28,101 nt of DNA. Source: CAKOSP01 sp964369845 (GTDB lineage Bacteria; Bacillota_I; Bacilli_A; RF39; UBA660). The translations under genes were made by a program, and so were the position numbers. The number at the start of each line of letters is the position of its first letter. Position 1 is the stretch's first letter. The DNA is taken from contig CAYJFJ010000016.1 of NCBI GenBank assembly GCA_964369845.1, positions 1-28,101 on the forward strand, read 5' to 3'. Under the pieces are notes generated by a model. The model worked only from the letters and a program-made list of their open reading frames with translations, did no database searches and had not been told where the DNA came from. Shown here piece by piece: positions 23,363-28,101 of this stretch.

Positions 23363-23391
23363 TTGTAAATATCTTTTTTTAATGATATAAT
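23363..23391 (+). promoter_or_regulatory. Promoter of the PHP gene
   Basis: TTGTAA at 23363-23368, 17-base spacer, extended -10 TGA-TATAAT (TATAAT at 23386-23391). A leader of about 85 nt follows, with an AT hairpin (TTTATTT/AAATAAA). Confidence 0.7.
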
Positions 23392-23482
23392 TTATTGACG
23401 TGTTTATTTAGAAAAAGAAAAATAAATGAGAAAATATTTAAAATGTTATACGTTACAAATATTTAATTAAGGAGTACATAAT

Positions 23483-24418
23483 ATGGTAGATTTACATTTA
23501 CATACGACATATTCAGATGGAAGTGCAACTTCGATTGATATGCTTACTGAATTAGAAAATCAAAAGATTAAAAATATATCTTTTACTGACCATGATACAA
23601 CCATGGTTTATAAAGAATTAAGCGAAATTGATGTATCTAAAATTTATAGTGGCAAAATTTATAGTGGTATAGAAATTACTACATTTTTTAAGGGTAGTAG
23701 AATCGAAATTTTAGGATACGGTTTTGATAATTATCAATTAGTTAATGATAAAATTAATGAGATGAATAATGTAGACTTTAAAACTATTATGAAAAAATTT
23801 AGGAAAAGAATTTTAAAACAGTTTGATGAATTAAATCTAAAATATGATGATAAATTTAATGATGTAGAACACATGATTAGTGTAGATAGATATGAAGTTA
23901 AATTATACAAATCTGTTTTGGAAAATAATCTGGACGCAAAAGAAAAAATGCAAGAAGATTATTGTTATGCGAATGAAAGCTTTTTTAGAAAATGTATAGC
24001 AAACCCTAAAAGCAAATTTTACTGTGATTATCATCAATACAGACCTGCTGTTATTGATGCAATTAATTTAGTGCATGATAATGGAGGTTTATGTTTTTAT
24101 GCTCACCCGTATGGTTATTCTATTGATGAACCAGTAGCTTTTACAGAAGATTTGATAAAATATTGTATAGAAAATAATGCACCGTTAGATGGAATCGAAA
24201 CTTATTATTATAATGTTGATCAAGAGCAAATTAATCAAATGAGTAAACTAGCTTCTAAATATTCATTATTATCTTCTGGTGGTAGTGATTGTCATGGGCT
24301 TAGTAAAAATGAAGTTTCTTTGCTAGGTAAATACTTAAGTGGTAATGTAAAAATAAAAAAAGAAGACATAGGAACTTGGTTAGACGATTTACCAACTTTT
24401 TATGAAAATAATAATTAA
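23483..24418 (+). CDS. PHP-domain metal-dependent phosphoesterase
   Basis: The 311-residue protein has the PHP metal-binding residues in order: DLHLHT with His5 and His7, TDHD at 35-38, Glu64 in SGIEIT, His208 in FYAHPYG, and Asp269/His271 in GGSDCHG. A helical insertion of about 110 residues lies between the halves. Such proteins hydrolyse phosphoesters, including 3',5'-bisphosphonucleotides, 5'-nucleotides or short RNA ends. The exact substrate cannot be told. AAGGAG at 23469-23474 sets the start. The P-loop gene follows after 29 bases, probably on the same transcript. Confidence 0.88.
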   Translation: MVDLHLHTTYSDGSATSIDMLTELENQKIKNISFTDHDTTMVYKELSEIDVSKIYSGKIYSGIEITTFFKGSRIEILGYGFDNYQLVNDKINEMNNVDFKTIMKKFRKRILKQFDELNLKYDDKFNDVEHMISVDRYEVKLYKSVLENNLDAKEKMQEDYCYANESFFRKCIANPKSKFYCDYHQYRPAVIDAINLVHDNGGLCFYAHPYGYSIDEPVAFTEDLIKYCIENNAPLDGIETYYYNVDQEQINQMSKLASKYSLLSSGGSDCHGLSKNEVSLLGKYLSGNVKIKKEDIGTWLDDLPTFYENNN

Positions 24419-24447
24419 TTTTAAATTTTAATGTAAGGAAGTTATGT

Positions 24448-25011
24448 ATGAAAATAATTAATGAAGATGAATTTAACATAGTTGATATAAAAGTCTTTGT
24501 TTGTGTTCCTGGTGCTGGTAAAACTTATTTAGCAGAAACAGACTCGAATTTTGTTGATATAGATAGAATAAGATCTAATATAACTTATAATAGACCACTA
24601 GATTTTTCTGTAGAAGAACATGAAAAACTTAAGGGAAGTAATAAAAATGGTGATAGTGAGTCTAAGAAAAAAAATGCATTACATAAGATTAAGGAAATTA
24701 TATGTAAATCTCTAGAGGATAACAAAATTATTTTATGTGCTCCTTTACCTGAAGTTGTAGATTATATTAATGAATTGAATGTACCTTATGCTTTGGTTTT
24801 TTTTGATATAAAAGATAATGATTTAATTAAAGAAAGATTAATTGCTAGGGGAAATCAAGAAGCTTTTGTTAAAAAAAACTGCGATGAAATAATTGCTAAG
24901 ATGTATTATGAGATGAATTTGAAAGACACGAGATCTAAAATTAAAATTTTGTTATCAGGAAATGAGTATTTATCTGATGTTTATCAGTTAATAAAAAATA
25001 AAAAGTTGTAA
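24448..25011 (+). CDS. P-loop nucleotide kinase-like protein
   Basis: The 187-residue protein has a Walker A sequence VPGAGKT (20-26) directly after a hydrophobic strand, then DIDRIRSN and later LVFFDIKDNDLIKERLIARG, where the arginines resemble a kinase lid. This fits the small P-loop kinase group that includes adenylate kinase-like and zeta-toxin-like proteins. The substrate is unknown. AAGGAAG at 24435-24441 is the ribosome site. A strong terminator follows. Confidence 0.75.
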   Translation: MKIINEDEFNIVDIKVFVCVPGAGKTYLAETDSNFVDIDRIRSNITYNRPLDFSVEEHEKLKGSNKNGDSESKKKNALHKIKEIICKSLEDNKIILCAPLPEVVDYINELNVPYALVFFDIKDNDLIKERLIARGNQEAFVKKNCDEIIAKMYYEMNLKDTRSKIKILLSGNEYLSDVYQLIKNKKL

Positions 25012-25059
25012 TTGTGGTATTTGTATTTTCCGAAAAAAGAGTTTGATTTAACTTTAAAT

Positions 25060-25085
25060 CTGTTGACGATGTTGACAGTTTTTTT
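25060..25085 (+). terminator. Terminator after the P-loop gene
   Basis: CTGTTGAC pairs with GTTGACAG (8 bp, two G-U pairs) around GAT, followed by seven T. The 220-base gap (25012-25232) otherwise holds only AT-rich sequence and the next promoter. Confidence 0.8.
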
Positions 25086-25145
25086 ATTGTTGTATAAAAT
25101 TTATTTAATTAAAAATTTAGAGTTATTTATTATAGTTATTATATA

Positions 25146-25154
25146 TGCTATAAT
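25146..25154 (+). promoter_or_regulatory. Extended -10 promoter of the Nudix-CYTH pair
   Basis: TG-C-TATAAT with TATAAT at 25149-25154. No clear -35. The leader is about 70 nt, with AAAGGAAA at 25220-25227. Confidence 0.65.
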
Positions 25155-25232
25155 ATTATTGATGTAAAATGACATATAGAGTATATTAAAAAAGTAATTT
25201 ATGCTTTTATGTAATTTTGAAAGGAAATGTAG

Positions 25233-25856
25233 ATGAATAATTATAATCTTATAAAAAAATATCTTCCGTATGGAAATCAAGAAATTAAGGATAAAGAAGC
25301 TATATTAGAGTTTATTCAAACTTTTGAAAACAATTTATTGAGAGAAAACATTTTTGGCCATTTAACAGCTTCTGCTTGGGTGTTAAATGAAGACTTTAAT
25401 AAAATACTATTTTTATATCATAACGATTTTGATGGTTATATATACCCAGGAGGACATGCTGATGGTGAAAGTGATTTGTTAAAAGTTACCTTAAAAGAAT
25501 TAGAAGAAGAAACTGGTTTAAAAGATGTATTTTGTTCTGAAGAAATTTTTTCACTTGAATGTGGTCCTGTTTTAAGTCACATAAAGAAAGGCGAAAATGT
25601 AAGTGCTCATACTCATTATAATGTTTCTTATTTAGTAATAGTGAAAAATGAAGATATGAATAAGGTAAGAATTTTAGAATCAGAAAATTCATCGGTTGAA
25701 TGGTTTGATATTGTTACTGTTGATATTAATAAATTAGTTAAATGGTTTCAACCAGTTTTTGTTAATGTAAGAGAAAAAATAGTTTCTAATGAAGAAAAAC
25801 TAAAATGTAATTATAAGGTAGCTGGAAAAAATAGTATAGTAAAAGAATTAGGATAA
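25233..25856 (+). CDS. Nudix hydrolase
   Basis: The 207-residue protein holds a Nudix box near 73-96: GGHADGESDLL followed by KELEEETGL. The GGHADG beginning and the one-residue spacing difference from MutT are seen in a large bacterial subgroup. The Glu residues of EEETG bind the divalent metal. Nudix enzymes cleave nucleoside diphosphates linked to another group; the substrate is not readable here. The first 40 residues are an N-terminal helical extension. Only five bases separate it from the CYTH gene. Confidence 0.88.
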   Translation: MNNYNLIKKYLPYGNQEIKDKEAILEFIQTFENNLLRENIFGHLTASAWVLNEDFNKILFLYHNDFDGYIYPGGHADGESDLLKVTLKELEEETGLKDVFCSEEIFSLECGPVLSHIKKGENVSAHTHYNVSYLVIVKNEDMNKVRILESENSSVEWFDIVTVDINKLVKWFQPVFVNVREKIVSNEEKLKCNYKVAGKNSIVKELG

Positions 25857-25861
25857 AAAGC

Positions 25862-26416
25862 ATGACAGAAGTAGAAGTTTTAGTTAGGGTATTTGATGAT
25901 AAGGAAACCGTGCTTAATAAATTATCAAAGTATAAATTTATAGGAGAGAGTAGCGTTTTAGATATATATTACTATGATGAACTTAGATCTAATTTAAAAC
26001 CTATAGATAATAAAATATATGAATGTTTTCGAACTAGAGAAAAAAACAATAAAAATTATTTAACTTATAAAGTTGATAAATATTCATCAGATGGTAAATG
26101 GCTTTACTCAGAAGAAAATGAAACAATTATAGAAGATGCTATTGTAATGAAAAAAATAATTGCTAATTTAGGTTTAAAAGAATTGATTAGAGTAAAGACA
26201 GTGAAATTAATTTTTTTATATGGTAATTATGAAATAGTATTAGAGGAAGAAGAAACGTTAGGTTTATTTTTGGAAGTCGAATATAAAGGTGAAATTTTAA
26301 CTGATGAATTAAAAATAAAAAAAGAAATCCAAGAATTTATAGACTCATTAAGTATTAAAGTATCTGAAGAATTGAATTCAGGTAAGCCTGAGCTTTTGTT
26401 AAACTTAAAAAAATAA
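25862..26416 (+). CDS. CYTH-domain protein (class IV adenylate cyclase/triphosphatase fold)
   Basis: The 184-residue protein has a CYTH-type layout. It begins EVEVLVRV, matching the ExE...R of the first strand. Next are IYECFRTREKN, YLTYKVDKY, a long middle helix, RVKTVKLIF, YEIVLEEEETLGLFLEVEYKG and a C-terminal helix. CYTH enzymes bind triphosphates in a tunnel and act as triphosphatases or adenylate cyclases. The Lys of the usual ExExK signature is replaced by Leu, so activity or substrate may differ. It is translated with the Nudix gene from one transcript. Confidence 0.82.
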   Translation: MTEVEVLVRVFDDKETVLNKLSKYKFIGESSVLDIYYYDELRSNLKPIDNKIYECFRTREKNNKNYLTYKVDKYSSDGKWLYSEENETIIEDAIVMKKIIANLGLKELIRVKTVKLIFLYGNYEIVLEEEETLGLFLEVEYKGEILTDELKIKKEIQEFIDSLSIKVSEELNSGKPELLLNLKK

Positions 26417-26498
26417 ATAATTATATTTAAAAGAGTGTTCTTAATATTATTGTAGAATTTAAAATTTAAAATATTTTAGAAAGGAAATAACTGATTGT

Positions 26499-27062
26499 AT
26501 GAATTTAAGTGAAACAAAAGTAAGGTGTAAATGGTGTCCATGCAAAAATGAAGAATATATTAAATACCATGATGAAGAGTGGGGAAACTTTAAAGTAGAT
26601 GATCATCATTTATTTGAAATGTTAATTCTGGAATCTTTTCATGCAGGTTTGTCTTGGGAATGTGTTTTAAATAAAAGAGATTATTTTAGAGAAGCATATG
26701 ATAATTTCGAACTTGATAAAGTAATGAATTATAATGAAGAAAAACAAGAAAAACTTAGAAATAACTCAAATATTATAAGAAATAAACTGAAAATAAAAGC
26801 ATCAGTTAAAAATGCAATTATATTTAATGACTTAGTTAATGAATATGGTTCGTTTTATAATTATTTGAAAACATTTACTGGAGAAGAAATTATATATGAA
26901 ACTGATAAAACTCATTCAGAAGTATCTGATAATATTTCTAAAGACTTATTTAAAAGAGGTATGAGATTTGTTGGTACAGTGATTATATATTCTTATCTGC
27001 AAGCTGTAGGTATAATAAATTCACACGATAAGGAATGCTTTTTATATAAAAGTAATTTATAA
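26499..27062 (+). CDS. tag: DNA-3-methyladenine glycosylase I
   Basis: The 187-residue protein matches Tag along its length. It has RCKWC at 9-13, YHDEEWG at 23-29, LFEMLILESFHAGLSWECVL at 38-57, KRGMRFVGTVIIYSYLQAVG near 152-171 and SHDKEC at 175-180. Cys10, His24, His176 and Cys180 correspond to the zinc ligands of the E. coli enzyme. It removes 3-methyladenine from alkylated DNA. Normal length. AAGGAAA at 26481-26487 is rather far (11 bases) from the ATG. The stretch before it (26417-26498) shows no clear promoter, so expression may come from the Nudix-CYTH transcript. Confidence 0.93.
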   Translation: MNLSETKVRCKWCPCKNEEYIKYHDEEWGNFKVDDHHLFEMLILESFHAGLSWECVLNKRDYFREAYDNFELDKVMNYNEEKQEKLRNNSNIIRNKLKIKASVKNAIIFNDLVNEYGSFYNYLKTFTGEEIIYETDKTHSEVSDNISKDLFKRGMRFVGTVIIYSYLQAVGIINSHDKECFLYKSNL

Positions 27063-27090
27063 AATATCTGTAAATGGAAGAAGGTATAAA

Positions 27091-27597
27091 ATGAATGATG
27101 ATAATATAAAGTATGATGTAATTGATAATAAAAATACAAATAATAATACATATAGAAACGAAATTAAAACAGATTTTCCCGAATATGATTTAGGATTTAT
27201 TTGTGATGAAAGTTTAAATGTAGATGATTACGCACTTCTTAATAAAATTATAAAAAGTTTTGGTGGTACTGAAGTAAAACTAAATCAAAATAAATTTTGT
27301 GAATTAGTAGAACTTGCTAAAAATCATGTTTATCCTTCGGAATCACTGTTTAGACTAGCAATGAATTTCACGGGAGGGCCAATAAATTTTGAATTAATAT
27401 AAGATTATTTTATTGAAAAGAATGACCCGGATTATCTATTAGAATTATATAGTGTTAGCGATGAAGTTAATTTAGATTTTGATAACTCAATTAATAAAAT
27501 TAAGAATACAGATAATAATGAATTTATACAATATATTATTGATAATAGACGGCAAGCTAATTTAGATGATAACTTTATTAACAAGCTTCGTAAATAA
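27091..27597 (+). pseudogene. Unrecognised gene interrupted by an in-frame TAA
   Basis: From the ATG at 27091 (GAAGAAGG upstream) an open frame runs 103 codons to a TAA at 27400-27402. The same frame then stays open for another 64 codons to a TAA at 27595-27597. Codon use and composition (Asp/Asn/Glu-rich) look the same on both sides of the first stop. One nonsense change is the simplest explanation, giving a full-length product of 168 residues. I do not recognise the family. Alternatives are that the first 103 codons are the real gene, or a sequencing error. It starts 28 bases after tag. Confidence 0.6.
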
Positions 27598-27642
27598 AAA
27601 TTCAGTATTAACTAATATAAACAGGGGAATGTAGATTTAAAC

Positions 27643-27681
27643 AAAACCTTGCATTAAGCATTTGTTTATATAGGTTTTTTT
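27643..27681 (+). terminator. Terminator after the interrupted gene, with an alternative fold
   Basis: AAAACCT pairs with AGGTTTT around a small inner hairpin (TGC-ATTAA-GCA), followed by a seven-T run. A competing stem AAACAAA/TTTGTTT (27639-27645 with 27661-27667) would exclude it. Confidence 0.65.
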
Positions 27682-27764
27682 AATTTTTTTTTTACATATT
27701 TAATAAATTTAGTAATCGGAAAAGTGAAAATATTATATAATCCATATCGAAAACAAGAGGATTA

Positions 27765-27954
27765 TGAAAAGAGATAATTTTAATAATATTATGAATAATT
27801 ATAAAATAAAACTTTTAAATGAAACTAAAAGTGTATTTGGTTTAAATGGTTTAGAGATAAGTCATAGTGACGATGTTTATTTTTCTATCATAAAATGAAT
27901 GGTGAAGATGTTGTTTTAACTGAACCATCATTGGAAACTGAAAAAAGAAGATAA
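27765..27954 (+). pseudogene. Remnant of a small gene with broken reading frame
   Basis: After a possible -10 TATAAT (27737-27742) and AGAGGA (27757-27762), an ATG at 27765 gives only nine codons before TGA. A second frame from ATG 27791 encodes 35 residues (MNNYKIKLLNETKS...), and a third from 27895 overlaps its TGA as ATGA and encodes 19 more. Read with two frame changes, the pieces make a continuous hydrophilic polypeptide. This suggests a decayed gene, though two tiny coupled genes cannot be ruled out. No family is recognised. Confidence 0.45.
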
Positions 27955-27963
27955 ATATGTATG

Positions 27964-27991
27964 AAGAATGTCTAAATAAGAATTCTTTTTT
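27964..27991 (+). terminator. Possible terminator before the last gene
   Basis: AAGAAT pairs with ATTCTT around a 12-base loop, followed by a T-rich tail. Confidence 0.45.
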
Positions 27992-28013
27992 ATTTTCTAG
28001 GTTATTATTATTG

Positions 28014-28022
28014 TGTTATAAT
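28014..28022 (+). promoter_or_regulatory. Extended -10 promoter of the last gene
   Basis: TG-T-TATAAT with TATAAT at 28017-28022. The leader is about 60 nt. Confidence 0.65.
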
Positions 28023-28087
28023 GTTAAAAGATACAGTGTAAATATGTATGATACTAATTAATATTTATGAACTAGGAGGTAATAGAA

Positions 28088-28101
28088 ATGACTTATAAAG
28101 A
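28088..28101 (+). CDS. Start of a gene cut by the window end
   Basis: A strong AGGAGGT at 28074-28080 precedes ATG at 28088. Only the codons for Met-Thr-Tyr-Lys are inside the window, so nothing can be said of function. The promoter at 28014-28022 supports a real start. Confidence 0.6.

Noticed and set aside
23395..23460. Second promoter (TTGACG with later TATACG) before the PHP gene
   Set aside because: The spacing between the elements does not fit, and the promoter at 23363-23391 is better.
25061..25078. Direct repeat TGTTGAC-GA-TGTTGAC as a regulator site
   Set aside because: The two copies pair as the arms of a hairpin with a following T run, so a terminator explains them.
1..28101. CRISPR arrays, tRNA or rRNA genes, insertion sequences
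   Set aside because: No regularly spaced repeats, cloverleaf sequences, rRNA segments or transposase genes were seen.

Overview
The window comes from a very AT-rich, low-GC Gram-positive-type bacterium that uses the standard bacterial code: TGA serves as a stop (for example at 3843-3845) and TGG encodes Trp. Every supported gene lies on the + strand. Promoters are sigma-A type and almost all carry an extended -10 (TGN-TATAAT). U-tailed hairpin terminators are frequent. The gene content (rimM-trmD...rplS-lepB, a clostridial-type cellulose locus, a queuosine-salvage protein) fits an uncultured Bacilli/Mollicutes-related or clostridial gut-type lineage. That placement is inference.

Region 1 (1-5291) is envelope and translation housekeeping: a DUF2207 membrane protein with a glycine-rich tail, then a tightly packed run of a YgjP-like metallopeptidase, a SpoU/TrmH-type RNA methyltransferase, rimM and trmD. 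An unknown helical protein and a small membrane-anchored protein with one InlB-type repeat follow.

Region 2 (5292-6416) is the highlight. A 560-base stretch without a gene holds a strong promoter and a large structured RNA of about 470-510 nt. It is followed directly by a gene for an OapA-type multi-pass membrane protein. I interpret this as an OLE (ornate, large, extremophilic) RNA with its partner oapA, sitting between trmD and rplS.

Region 3 (6417-9748) holds rplS with a structured leader, signal peptidase I, a GT2 glycosyltransferase and UDP-galactopyranose mutase, which points to galactofuranose in a surface glycan.

Region 4 (9749-16120) is made of small units: two unrecognised proteins, a dCMP deaminase paired with a Qng1/DUF2419 queuosine-salvage glycosylase, an HExxH protein paired with a histidine phosphatase, an acyltransferase-3 membrane protein and an SDR oxidoreductase.

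Region 5 (16121-22632) is a five-gene operon for a cellulose-like exopolysaccharide: GH5 glucanase, VTC-domain protein, DUF4956 membrane protein, CotH-like kinase, and a cellulose-synthase-type GT2 with a complete PilZ c-di-GMP motif. Its promoter lies between two perfect 10-bp inverted repeats.

Region 6 (22633-28101) carries a GyrI-like protein, a PHP phosphoesterase, a P-loop kinase-like protein, a Nudix hydrolase with a CYTH protein, DNA-3-methyladenine glycosylase I, two apparently decaying genes and the first codons of a further gene.
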